Part shown: positions 38,251-52,096 of the stretch, in pieces
How positions within the stretch are numbered: position 1 is the stretch's first letter
Layout: each line of letters starts with the position of its first letter
Assembly: GCA_930367205.1 (NCBI GenBank)
Contig: OV884011.1
Location: 40,313,754-40,377,753, forward strand
Direction: 5' to 3'
DNA: 64,000 nt
Source: Acanthosoma haemorrhoidale
Taxonomy: Eukaryota; Arthropoda; Insecta; Hemiptera; Acanthosomatidae
Position numbers and translations under genes: made by a program
Notes under the pieces: generated by a model
What the model saw: the letters and a program-made list of their open reading frames with translations, nothing else
Databases searched by the model: none
What the model was told of the DNA's origin: nothing

Positions 38251-40793
38251 TTCTGCAAAAGAAAACATATAAATTAGATGGATTGTGGGCCAAAATGAGG
38301 AAAATATAGAAAGTATTACACTTTTTAAAGAACATGTGGGTGAGTGTTTTTGTGATCTTTGGAAGGGGGCGGGTAATCCTATGAAGCCTTTTTGTTTTGA
38401 TACCACCCATGATATATTTGCATCCACAAGTTTTTAGGCTTTCTACTATGAAGCTCTTTTGCTGGGCGAATAAATTGTGTAAAACAGAAATGAATGAGCA
38501 CAATTATTTTTCCAGGTTATTAGTACGCTATTACTTAAGAAGAAGTTTCATCGCAATAATTTTATGAAATGATGGATTTCTTAATATTTTTCCAATTCGT
38601 AATTTTATTATTCTAAGAACTTACAACTTTGAAATTATGAAAAGTAAGTAGATACCTCGCAGAAAAAAGCATTACTTTTTATTATTAAGAGGTACAGAAC
38701 ATAAACAAACTTGAGACCAACTGAATCCATAACAAAACGCGACCAAGAAGTAGATATTTTAAAAGATTTGGACTGGCTCAGGATGAAAAGAGGTTCATTT
38801 GAGTTTTGTCTGTCAACTAGTGTTGGTAGATCCTAAAAGAACGAGGCGGATTCAGTAACAGCACCCGTACAGCGTTTAAGGATTCAAGAGGGTGGGTGGG
38901 ATTCATGCCATGCCCCCCGTAGCCCAAGTATTACTCACCTTTGCGGCTTAGAAGAGGCGAGGTATGAGCTGATACGGGCAAGAGGACTCTACAATTAGAA
39001 AGAGTCAAAAATGCTCTTGTCTTATTTGGATATTACGGCAACTATCGGCCTTTAGCCTAATTATTGAAGATTCGGCCAATTACAAGACATCCGTTTAGGA
39101 CATGAAGAGAGGAGCAAGAAAAGGATCTATGAGCACTCATGATTAAGCTACATAAACAGGAGAGAACACTATAGACTGTGCGAAACACGTGGTCACTGAA
39201 GGTAGGTGAACTTCCAAGAGCACTAAGAAGAAGTAGTTGAAAATCTAGTTTATTTATTATTTTCTCACGCGAAATATTTAAATTTAAGTTTTCCCCTTTG
39301 AGCTCCCTACCACGGCACACTACAAAGTTGGCTACTATTCTTTAAACGTTTATATGTAATAATTATTGTACTCACCTTAGTTTGTAGATATCTCAAGTAG
39401 CAGTGGCTTCAGTTGAGTATAGCTCCTATCTCGGCAACGTTTCCTTCAGTGTCCAGGTACGAACTGACCTTTCTGGGGAGGGTGCATGGGGCGTACCACC
39501 CCTCCCCTCTTTTTAGTAGAAAGTGCATCTTCCTCTAGGTATATGGAGGGGGTGTGGAGTTCATTTTAAACATTTTAAGAATACTACTTTTTTTTTATAT
39601 TGTCATAATCACTTGACTCGGAATCAGACCTACTTGAACTCACCACTATTCTTTTAGCTCAGTTACACAAATATATTTTGTTTATGTAGAATAGATCCCA
39701 CAAGAATTACCAAATATTTTAAAGAAACTTTAATTATCTCAAACTTGATTGGAAAATTGCAACAGAATATCAAATGCACCTAGTCGGATGCAATAAACAC
39801 CCTTATCCTTTTAATAATGTAAACTTTTAGTACCAATAATGTTAGCAAATGTTTATTTTTAATACCTATTGATGAACTGACAGGACTTTTTTTCTCAACA
39901 GATATAGATTCACTTTCTGATCCAACTAATGATTAATCGTATAATCCTCAAACATATCAAAATATGCTGGCTAAGTGTTGAATACGATTATAACCCGTAA
40001 AGTAGTACCAGTGAATGTTAACGTGGATAAAAGTTGTACTATATTTTTACGTTTTACTTCAAAAGGTATGAAAATGAACAATAAATTCCTTAGCAGTTTA
40101 ATTAGCAATAAAACAGGCATCATGCTAGACAAGTTAAATGTAACACGTGTACATTTACTAGATGAAGCAGAGAAAGATGTTTTGGCCTTAAAAAAGGACC
40201 TTAGGAAAAAGTTACCTTTTCCATTCCCCCCAATCATTCTGTTCATCCTCGTCCCGGCTTAGATGCCATAAACTAGTGGACCATAATTGGCAACACCTCT
40301 TATTCTACAGGGTAGATAGATGATAACCCTATAAATATATTTACCTCCCCTTTCATTAAAAACCTTCACAGGCTTTGGAAACCAATTATTTTTTAGCTAA
40401 ACTACAAGTAAATCATGCACAAAAGATTTATCTGGTATTTTTAGGTTAATGAATAAGAAGGTTATTTTTAAAAATATTTATTTTAGAATCAATTATAATG
40501 AGCCAATTACAATCTCATACATGAGAAATCCCCTTATATTTATAAAAGGATATACATTTATATCTATTACACATTAAACTATAGAACATTCAAAGCGTCA
40601 GTTTAAAAATTAAAATTAATTTGTACAATTAAATGTAACTAATACAATAGTGTGATTTACCATTAATGTCCAAATTTTATATTACACTGATAACATAAAA
40701 ACAAAGAAATACTATTCTATTAAACATAATAGAAAAAAATTTAACAACATTATATAGGATACAATATCAAGAATATTTACAAATTACACAGCT

Positions 40794-40926
40794 TCAGTTG
40801 ACTCTCTCACAAGCATCGATCCAATCATTGTAGACATCGATTGGTTCCGTTAAGAAATGGGCTGACGTCTGAAAATCTGCTCTGCAAACTCTGCATTTGA
40901 TTGTCCCAACAGAAAATTTCCGTTCT
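40794..40926 (-). pseudogene. ELOF1: ELOF1 remnant lacking exon 1, unit 14
   Basis: Only coding exon 2 remains; the deletion junction is at 41066-41069, with the same breakpoint as unit 12. It carries the private spacer variants shared with unit 18 (tgctgggtaag, actcctttt, cctcccgg). Confidence 0.93.
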
Positions 40927-43409
40927 CTAAAAAATGAGAATACATTTGAGTAAATGAAGATTTGAATAAATAAGATACTAAATAATCAATAAATAAAATA
41001 ATTGATATATATTTCAATAACAAATTCTTTTACACGGTTTGAGATACATTTAAATTTTTTTTTACGAAGTTCTTTTGCTGGGCGAATAAATTGTGTATAA
41101 CAGAAATGAATGAGCACAATTATTTTTCCAGGTTATTAGTACGCTATTACTTAAGAAGAAGTTTCATCGCAATAATTTTATGAAATGATGGATTTCTTAA
41201 TATTTTTCCAATTCGTAATTTTATTATTCTAAGAACTTACAACTTTGAAATTATGAAAACTAAGTAGATACCTCGCAGAAAAAAGCATTACTTTTTATTA
41301 TTAAGAGGTACAGAACATAAACAAACTTGAGACCAACTGAATCCATAACAAAACGCGACCAAGAAGTAGATATTTTAAAAGATTTGGACTGGCTCAGGAT
41401 GAAAAGAGGTTCATTTGAGTTTTGTCTGTCAACTAGTGTTGGTAGATCCTAAAAGAACGAGGCGGATTCAGTAACAGCACCCGTACAGCGTTTAAGGATT
41501 CAAGAGGGTGGGTGGGATTCATGCCATGCCCCCCGTAGCCCAAGTATTACTCACCTTTGCGGCTTAGAAGAGGCGAGGTATGAGCTGATACGGGCAAGAG
41601 GACTCTACAATTAGAAAGAGTCAAAAATGTTCTTGTCTTATTTGGATATTACGGCAACTATCGGCCTTTAGCCTAATTATTGAAGATTCGGCCAATTACA
41701 AGACATCCGTTTAGGACATGAAGAGAGGAGCAAGAAAAGGATCTATGAGCACTCATGATTAAGCTACATAAACAGGAGAGAACACTATAGACTGTGCGAA
41801 ACACGTGGTCACTGAAGGTAGGTGAACTTCCAAGAGCACTAAGAAGAAGTAGTTGAAAATCTAGTTTATTTATTATTTTCTCACGCGAAATATTTAAATT
41901 TAAGTTTTCCCCTTTGAGCTCCCTACCACGGCACACTACAAAGTTGGCTACTATTCTTTAAACGTTTATATGTAATAATTATTGTACTCACCTTAGTTTG
42001 TAGATATCTCAAGTAGCAGTGGCTTCAGTTGAGTATAGCTCCTATCTTGGCAACGTTTCCTTCAGTGTCCAGGTACGAACTGACCTTTCTGGGGAGGGTG
42101 CATGGGGCGTACCACCCCTCCCCTCTTTTTAGTAGAAAGTGCATCTTCCTCCCGGTATATGGAGGGGGTGTGGAGTTCATTTTAAACATTTTAAGAATAC
42201 TCCTTTTTTTTTATATTGTCATAATCACTTGACTCGGAATCAGACCTACTTGAACTCACCACTATTCTTTTAGCTCAGTTACACAAATATATTTTGTTTA
42301 TGTAGAATAGATCCCACAAGAATTACCAAATATTTCAAAGAAACTTTAATTATCTCAAACTTGATTGGAAAATTGCAACAGAATATCAAATGCACCTAGT
42401 CGGATGCAATAAACACCCTTATCCTTTTAATAATGTAAACTTTTAGTACCAATAATGTTAGCAAATGTTTATTTTTAATACCTATTGATGAACTGACAGG
42501 ACTTTTTTTCTCAACAGATATAGATTCACTTTCTGATCCAACTAATGATTAATCGTATAATCCTCAAACATATCAAAATATGCTGGGTAAGTGTTGAATA
42601 CGATTATAACCCGTAAAGTAGTACCAGTGAATGTTAACGTGGATAAAAGTTGTACTATTTTTTTACGTTTTACTTCAAAAGGTATGAAAATGAACAATAA
42701 ATTCCTTAGCAGTTTAATTAGCAATAAAACAGGCATCATGCAAGACAAGTTAATTGTAACACGTGTACATTTACTAGATGAAGCAGAGAAAGATGTTTTG
42801 GCCTTAAAAAAGGACCTTAGGAAAAAGTTACCTTTTCCATTCCCCCCAATCATTCTGTTCATCCTCGTCCCGGCTTAGATGCCATAAACTAGTGGACCAT
42901 AATTGGCAACACCTCTTATTCTACAGGGTAGATAGATGATAACCCTACAAATATATTTACCTCCCCTTTCATTAAAAACCTTCACAGGCTTTGGAAACCA
43001 ATTATTTTTTAGCTAAACTACAAGTAAATCATGCACAAAAGATTTATCTGGTATTTTTAGGTTAATGAATAAGAAGGTTATTTTTAAAAATATTTATTTT
43101 AGAATCAATTATAATGAGCCAATTACAATCTCATACATGAGAAATCCCCTTATATTTATAAAAGGATATACATTTATATCTATTACACATTAAACTATAG
43201 AACATTCAAAGCGTCAGTTTAAAAATTAAAATTAATTTGTACAATTAAATGTAACTAATACAATAGTGTGATTTACCATTAATGTCCAAATTTTATATTA
43301 CACTGATAACATAAAAACAAAGAAATACTATTCTATTAAACATAATAGAAAAAAATTTAACAACATTATATAGGATACAATATCAAGAATATTTACAAAT
43401 TACACAGCT

Positions 43410-43835
43410 TCAGTTGACTCTCTCACAAGCATCGATCCAATCATTGTAGACATCGATTGGTTCCGTTAAGAAATGGGCTGACGTCTGAAAATCTGCTCTG
43501 CAAACTCTGCATTTGATTGTCCCAACAGAAAATTTCCGTTCTCTAAAAAATGAGAATACATTTGAGTAAATGAAGATTTGAATAAATAAGATACTAAATA
43601 ATCAATAAATAAAATAATTGATATATATTTCAATAACAAATTCTTTTACACGGTTTGAGATACATTTAATTTTTTTTTTACGATACCAACATAGGTATAT
43701 AAGATAAAAATCAACTTACATAGCAACATCACATGATTTTGGATGGTTGCAGAACGGGCAGTCGAATTCGACGTCAAGGGCCACGATCGTTTTCCTTTTT
43801 GTGGGCGGTTTCCTGCTGCTCTTGCGTCTACCCAT
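43410..43835 (-). CDS. ELOF1: ELOF1, unit 15 (first unit of tetramer copy 2)
   Basis: Exons are the complement of 43720-43835 and 43410-43542, with a 177-bp intron, Ala55 and Thr59, and the upstream extension frame open from 44012. It matches unit 11 at a distance of 11170 bp. Confidence 0.93.
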
Positions 43836-46378
43836 TTCTGCAAAAGAAAACATATAAATTAGATGGATTGTGGGCCAAAATGAGGAAAATATAGAAAGTA
43901 TTACACTTTTTAAAGAACATGTGGGTGAGTGTTTTTGTGATCTTTGGAAGGGGGCGGGTAATCCTATGAAGCCTTTTTGTTTTGATACCACCCATGATAT
44001 ATTTGCATCCACAAGTTTTTAGGCTTTATACTATGAAGCTCTTTTGCTGGGCGAATAAATTGTGTAAAACAGAAATGAATGAGCACAATTATTTTTCCAG
44101 GTTATTAGTACGCTATTACTTAAGAAGAAGTTTCATCGCAATAATTTTATGAAATGATGGATTTCTTAATATTTTTCCAATTCGTAATTTTATTATTCTA
44201 AGAACTTACAACTTTGAAATTATGAAAAGTAAGTAGATACCTCGCAGAAAAAAGCATTACTTTTTATTATTAAGAGGTACAGAACATAAACAAACTTGAG
44301 ACCAACTGAATCCATAACAAAACGCGACCAAGAAGTAGATATTTTAAAAGATTTGGACTGGCTCAGGATGAAAAGAGGTTCATTTGAGTTTTGTCTGTCA
44401 ACTAGTGTTGGTAGATCCTAAAAGAACGAGGCGGATTCAGTAACAGCACCCGTACAGCGTTTAAGGATTCAAGAGGGTGGGTGGGATTCATGCCATGCCC
44501 CCCGTAGCCCAAGTATTACTCACCTTTGCGGCTTAGAAGAGGCGAGGTATGAGCTGATACGGGCAAGAGGACTCTACAATTAGAAAGAGTCAAAAATGCT
44601 CTTGTCTTATTTGGATATTACGGCAACTATCGGCCTTTAGCCTAATTATTGAAGATTCGGCCAATTACAAGACATCCGTTTAGGACATGAAGAGAGGAGC
44701 AAGAAAAGGATCTATGAGCACTCATGATTAAGCTACATAAACAGGAGAGAACACTATAGACTGTGCGAAACACGTGGTCACTGAAGGTAGGTGAACTTCC
44801 AAGAGCACTAAGAAGAAGTAGTTGAAAATCTAGTTTATTTATTATTTTCTCACGCGAAATATTTAAATTTAAGTTTTCCCCTTTGAGCTCCCTACCACGG
44901 CACACTACAAAGTTGGCTACTATTCTTTAAACGTTTATATGTAATAATTATTGTACTCACCTTAGTTTGTAGATATCTCAAGTAGCAGTGGCTTCAGTTG
45001 AGTATAGCTCCTATCTCGGCAACGTTTCCTTCAGTGTCCAGGTACGAACTGACCTTTCTGGGGAGGGTGCATGGGGCGTACCACCCCTCCCCTCTTTTTA
45101 GTAGAAAGTGCATCTTCCTCTAGGTATATGGAGGGGGTGTGGAGTTCATTTTAAACATTTTAAGAATACTACTTTTTTTTTATATTGTCATAATCACTTG
45201 ACTCGGAATCAGACCTACTTGAACTCACCACTATTCTTTTAGCTCAGTTACACAAATATATTTTGTTTATGTAGAATAGATCCCACAAGAATTACCAAAT
45301 ATTTCAAAGAAACTTTAATTATCTCAAACTTGATTGGAAAATTGCAACAGAATATCAAATGCACCTAGTCGGATGCAATAAACACCCTTATCCTTTTAAT
45401 AATGTAAACTTTTAGTACCAATAATGTTAGCAAATGTTTATTTTTAATACCTATTGATGAACTGACAGGACTTTTTTTCTCAACAGATATAGATTCACTT
45501 TCTGATCCAACTAATGATTAATCGTATAATCCTCAAACATATCAAAATATGCTGGCTAAGTGTTGAATACGATTATAACCCGTAAAGTAGTACCAGTGAA
45601 TGTTAACGTGGATAAAAGTTGTACTATATTTTTACGTTTTACTTCAAAAGGTATGAAAATGAACAATAAATTCCTTAGCAGTTTAATTAGCAATAAAACA
45701 GGCATCATGCTAGACAAGTTAAATGTAACACGTGTACATTTACTAGATGAAGCAGAGAAAGATGTTTTGGCCTTAAAAAAGGACCTTAGGAAAAAGTTAC
45801 CTTTTCCATTCCCCCCAATCATTCTGTTCATCCTCGTCCCGGCTTAGATGCCATAAACTAGTGGACCATAATTGGCAACACCTCTTATTCTACAGGGTAG
45901 ATAGATGATAACCCTATAAATATATTTACCTCCCCTTTCATTAAAAACCTTCACAGGCTTTGGAAACCAATTATTTTTTAGCTAAACTACAAGTAAATCA
46001 TGCACAAAAGATTTATCTGGTATTTTTAGGTTAATGAATAAGAAGGTTATTTTTAAAAATATTTATTTTAGAATCAATTATAATGAGCCAATTACAATCT
46101 CATACATGAGAAATCCCCTTATATTTATAAAAGGATATACATTTATATCTATTACACATTAAACTATAGAACATTCAAAGCGTCAGTTTAAAAATTAAAA
46201 TTAATTTGTACAATTAAATGTAACTAATACAATAGTGTGATTTACCATTAATGTCCAAATTTTATATTACACTGATAACATAAAAACAAAGAAATACTAT
46301 TCTATTAAACATAATAGAAAAAAATTTAACAACATTATATAGGATACAATATCAAGAATATTTACAAATTACACAGCT

Positions 46379-46511
46379 TCAGTTGACTCTCTCACAAGCA
46401 TCGATCCAATCATTGTAGACATCGATTGGTTCCGTTAAGAAATGGGCTGACGTCTGAAAATCTGCTCTGCAAACTCTGCATTTGATTGTCCCAACAGAAA
46501 ATTTCCGTTCT
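46379..46511 (-). pseudogene. ELOF1: ELOF1 remnant lacking exon 1, unit 16
   Basis: Exon 2 only; the deletion junction is at 46651-46654. It is the counterpart of unit 12 in the second tetramer. Confidence 0.93.
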
Positions 46512-48994
46512 CTAAAAAATGAGAATACATTTGAGTAAATGAAGATTTGAATAAATAAGATACTAAATAATCAATAAATAAAATAATTGATATATATTTC
46601 AATAACAAATTCTTTTACACGGTTTGAGATACATTTAAATTTTTTTTTACGAAGTTCTTTTGCTGGGCGAATAAATTGTGTATAACAGAAATGAATGAGC
46701 ACAATTATTTTTCCAGGTTATTAGTACGCTATTACTTAAGAAGAAGTTTCATCGCAATAATTTTATGAAATGATGGATTTCTTAATATTTTTCCAATTCG
46801 TAATTTTATTATTCTAAGAACTTACAACTTTGAAATTATGAAAACTAAGTAGATACCTCGCAGAAAAAAGCATTACTTTTTATTATTAAGAGGTACAGAA
46901 CATAAACAAACTTGAGACCAACTGAATCCATAACAAAACGCGACCAAGAAGTAGATATTTTAAAAGATTTGGACTGGCTCAGGATGAAAAGAGGTTCATT
47001 TGAGTTTTGTCTGTCAACTAGTGTTGGTAGATCCTAAAAGAACGAGGCGGATTCAGTAACAGCACCCGTACAGCGTTTAAGGATTCAAGAGGGTGGGTGG
47101 GATTCATGCCATGCCCCCCGTAGCCCAAGTATTACTCACCTTTGCGGCTTAGAAGAGGCGAGGTATGAGCTGATACGGGCAAGAGGACTCTACAATTAGA
47201 AAGAGTCAAAAATGCTCTTGTCTTATTTGGATATTACGGCAACTATCGGCCTTTAGCCTAATTATTGAAGATTCGGCCAATTACAAGACATCCGTTTAGG
47301 ACATGAAGAGAGGAGCAAGAAAAGGATCTATGAGCACTCATGATTAAGCTACATAAACAGGAGAGAACACTATAGACTGTGCGAAACACGTGGTCACTGA
47401 AGGTAGGTGAACTTCCAAGAGCACTAAGAAGAAGTAGTTGAAAATCTAGTTTATTTATTATTTTCTCACGCGAAATATTTAAATTTAAGTTTTCCCCTTT
47501 GAGCTCCCTACCACGGCACACTACAAAGTTGGCTACTATTCTTTAAACGTTTATATGTAATAATTATTGTACTCACCTTAGTTTGTAGATATCTCAAGTA
47601 GCAGTGGCTTCAGTTGAGTATAGCTCCTATCTCGGCAACGTTTCCTTCAGTGTCCAGGTACGAACTGACCTTTCTGGGGAGGGTGCATGGGGCGTACCAC
47701 CCCTCCCCTCTTTTTAGTAGAAAGTGCATCTTCCTCTAGGTATATGGAGGGGGTGTGGAGTTCATTTTAAACATTTTAAGAATACTACTTTTTTTTTATA
47801 TTGTCATAATCACTTGACTCGGAATCAGACCTACTTGAACTCACCACTATTCTTTTAGCTCAGTTACACAAATATATTTTGTTTATGTAGAATAGATCCC
47901 ACAAGAATTACCAAATATTTCAAAGAAACTTTAATTATCTCAAACTTGATTGGAAAATTGCAACAGAATATCAAATGCACCTAGTCGGATGCAATAAACA
48001 CCCTTATCCTTTTAATAATGTAAACTTTTAGTACCAATAATGTTAGCAAATGTTTATTTTTAATACCTATTGATGAACTGACAGGACTTTTTTTCTCAAC
48101 AGATATAGATTCACTTTCTGATCCAACTAATGATTAATCGTATAATCCTCAAACATATCAAAATATGCTGGCTAAGTGTTGAATACGATTATAACCCGTA
48201 AAGTAGTACCAGTGAATGTTAACGTGGATAAAAGTTGTACTATATTTTTACGTTTTACTTCAAAAGGTATAAAAATGAACAATAAATTCCTTAGCAGTTT
48301 AATTAGCAATAAAGCAGGCATCATGCAAGACAAGTTAAATGTAACACGTGTACATTTACTAGATGAAGCAGAGAAAGATGTTTTGGCCTTAAAAAAGGAC
48401 CTTAGGAAAAAGTTACCTTTTCCATTCCCCCCAATCATTCTGTTCATCCTCGTCCCGGCTTAGATGCCATAAACTAGTGGACCATAATTGGCAACACCTC
48501 TTATTCTACAGGGTAGATAGATGATAACCCTACAAATATATTTACCTCCCCTTTCATTAAAAACCTTCACAGGCTTTGGAAACCAATTATTTTTTAGCTA
48601 AACTACAAGTAAATCATGCACAATAGATTTATTTGGTATTTTTAGGTTAATGAATAAGAAGGTTATTTTTAAAAATATTTATTTTAGAATCAATTATAAT
48701 GAGCCAATTACAATCTCATACATGAGAAATCCCCTTATATTTATAAAAGGATATACATTTATATCTATTACACATTAAACTATAGAACATTCAAAGCGTC
48801 AGTTTAAAAATTAAAATTAATTTGTACAATTAAATGTAACTAATACAATAGTGTGATTTACCATTAATGTCCAAATTTTACATTACACTGATAACATAAA
48901 AACAAAGAAATACTATTCTATTAAACATAATAGAAAAAAATTTAACAACATTATATAGGATACAATATCAAGAATATTTACAAATTACACAGCT

Positions 48995-49420
48995 TCAGTT
49001 GACTCTCTCACAAGCATCGATCCAATCATTGTAGACATCGATTGGTTCCGTTAAGAAATGGGCTGACGTCTGAAAATCTGCTCTGCAAACTCTGCATTTG
49101 ATTGTCCCAACAGAAAATTTCCGTTCTCTAAAAAATGAGAATACATTTGAGTAAATGAAGATTTGAATAAATAAGATACTAAATAATCAATAAATAAAAT
49201 AATTGATATATATTTCAATAACAAATTCTTTTACACGGTTTGAGATACATTTAATTTTTTTTTTACGATACCAACATAGGTATATAAGATAAAAATCAAC
49301 TTACATAGCAACATCACATGATTTTGGATGGTTGCAGAACGGGCAGTCGAATTCGACGTCAAGGGCCACGATCGTTTTCCTTTTTGTGGGCGGTTTCCTG
49401 CTGCTCTTGCGTCTACCCAT
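48995..49420 (-). CDS. ELOF1: ELOF1, unit 17 (last intact copy)
   Basis: Exons are the complement of 49305-49420 and 48995-49127, with a 177-bp intron, Ala55 and Thr59. It is the counterpart of unit 13. All units to its right lack exon 1. Confidence 0.93.
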
Positions 49421-51963
49421 TTCTGCAAAAGAAAACATATAAATTAGATGGATTGTGGGCCAAAATGAGGAAAATATAGAAAGTATTACACTTTTTAAAG
49501 AACATGTGGGTGAGTGTTTTTGTGATCTTTGGAAGGGGGCGGGTAATCCTATGAAGCCTTTTTGTTTTGATACCACCCATGATATATTTGCATCCACAAG
49601 TTTTTAGGCTTTCTACTATGAAGCTCTTTTGCTGGGCGAATAAATTGTGTAAAACAGAAATGAATGAGCACAATTATTTTTCCAGGTTATTAGTACGCTA
49701 TTACTTAAGAAGAAGTTTCATCGCAATAATTTTATGAAATGATGGATTTCTTAATATTTTTCCAATTCGTAATTTTATTATTCTAAGAACTTACAACTTT
49801 GAAATTATGAAAAGTAAGTAGATACCTCGCAGAAAAAAGCATTACTTTTTATTATTAAGAGGTACAGAACATAAACAAACTTGAGACCAACTGAATCCAT
49901 AACAAAACGCGACCAAGAAGTAGATATTTTAAAAGATTTGGACTGGCTCAGGATGAAAAGAGGTTCATTTGAGTTTTGTCTGTCAACTAGTGTTGGTAGA
50001 TCCTAAAAGAACGAGGCGGATTCAGTAACAGCACCCGTACAGCGTTTAAGGATTCAAGAGGGTGGGTGGGATTCATGCCATGCCCCCCGTAGCCCAAGTA
50101 TTACTCACCTTTGCGGCTTAGAAGAGGCGAGGTATGAGCTGATACGGGCAAGAGGACTCTACAATTAGAAAGAGTCAAAAATGCTCTTGTCTTATTTGGA
50201 TATTACGGCAACTATCGGCCTTTAGCCTAATTATTGAAGATTCGGCCAATTACAAGACATCCGTTTAGGACATGAAGAGAGGAGCAAGAAAAGGATCTAT
50301 GAGCACTCATGATTAAGCTACATAAACAGGAGAGAACACTATAGACTGTGCGAAACACGTGGTCACTGAAGGTAGGTGAACTTCCAAGAGCACTAAGAAG
50401 AAGTAGTTGAAAATCTAGTTTATTTATTATTTTCTCACGCGAAATATTTAAATTTAAGTTTTCCCCTTTGAGCTCCCTACCACGGCACACTACAAAGTTG
50501 GCTACTATTCTTTAAACGTTTATATGTAATAATTATTGTACTCACCTTAGTTTGTAGATATCTCAAGTAGCAGTGGCTTCAGTTGAGTATAGCTCCTATC
50601 TCGGCAACGTTTCCTTCAGTGTCCAGGTACGAACTGACCTTTCTGGGGAGGGTGCATGGGGCGTACCACCCCTCCCCTCTTTTTAGTAGAAAGTGCATCT
50701 TCCTCTAGGTATATGGAGGGGGTGTGGAGTTCATTTTAAACATTTTAAGAATACTACTTTTTTTTTATATTGTCATAATCACTTGACTCGGAATCAGACC
50801 TACTTGAACTCACCACTATTCTTTTAGCTCAGTTACACAAATATATTTTGTTTATGTAGAATAGATCCCACAAGAATTACCAAATATTTTAAAGAAACTT
50901 TAATTATCTCAAACTTGATTGGAAAATTGCAACAGAATATCAAATGCACCTAGTCGGATGCAATAAACACCCTTATCCTTTTAATAATGTAAACTTTTAG
51001 TACCAATAATGTTAGCAAATGTTTATTTTTAATACCTATTGATGAACTGACAGGACTTTTTTTCTCAACAGATATAGATTCACTTTCTGATCCAACTAAT
51101 GATTAATCGTATAATCCTCAAACATATCAAAATATGCTGGCTAAGTGTTGAATACGATTATAACCCGTAAAGTAGTACCAGTGAATGTTAACGTGGATAA
51201 AAGTTGTACTATATTTTTACGTTTTACTTCAAAAGGTATGAAAATGAACAATAAATTCCTTAGCAGTTTAATTAGCAATAAAACAGGCATCATGCTAGAC
51301 AAGTTAAATGTAACACGTGTACATTTACTAGATGAAGCAGAGAAAGATGTTTTGGCCTTAAAAAAGGACCTTAGGAAAAAGTTACCTTTTCCATTCCCCC
51401 CAATCATTCTGTTCATCCTCGTCCCGGCTTAGATGCCATAAACTAGTGGACCATAATTGGCAACACCTCTTATTCTACAGGGTAGATAGATGATAACCCT
51501 ATAAATATATTTACCTCCCCTTTCATTAAAAACCTTCACAGGCTTTGGAAACCAATTATTTTTTAGCTAAACTACAAGTAAATCATGCACAAAAGATTTA
51601 TCTGGTATTTTTAGGTTAATGAATAAGAAGGTTATTTTTAAAAATATTTATTTTAGAATCAATTATAATGAGCCAATTACAATCTCATACATGAGAAATC
51701 CCCTTATATTTATAAAAGGATATACATTTATATCTATTACACATTAAACTATAGAACATTCAAAGCGTCAGTTTAAAAATTAAAATTAATTTGTACAATT
51801 AAATGTAACTAATACAATAGTGTGATTTACCATTAATGTCCAAATTTTATATTACACTGATAACATAAAAACAAAGAAATACTATTCTATTAAACATAAT
51901 AGAAAAAAATTTAACAACATTATATAGGATACAATATCAAGAATATTTACAAATTACACAGCT

Positions 51964-52096
51964 TCAGTTGACTCTCTCACAAGCATCGATCCAATCATTG
52001 TAGACATCGATTGGTTCCGTTAAGAAATGGGCTGACGTCTGAAAATCTGCTCTGCAAACTCTGCATTTGATTGTCCCAACAGAAAATTTCCGTTCT
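51964..52096 (-). pseudogene. ELOF1: ELOF1 remnant lacking exon 1, unit 18
   Basis: Exon 2 only; the junction is at 52236-52239. It is the counterpart of unit 14. Confidence 0.93.

Larger units (their letters stand above)
32177..43346 (-). repeat. Higher-order repeat, tetramer copy 1 (units 11-14)
   Basis: Four consecutive units of 2969, 2616, 2969 and 2616 bp form an 11170-bp block that recurs at 43347-54516. Variants shared at exactly this spacing include ggctttctactatg (38446/49616), the single-base change in aatgttcttgtc (41627/52797), tgctgggtaag (42581/53751) and actcctttttt (42199/53369). Within the block, full and exon-1-deleted units alternate with a 5585-bp dimer period. The true breakpoints could lie anywhere in the neighbouring identical sequence. 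Confidence 0.9.
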
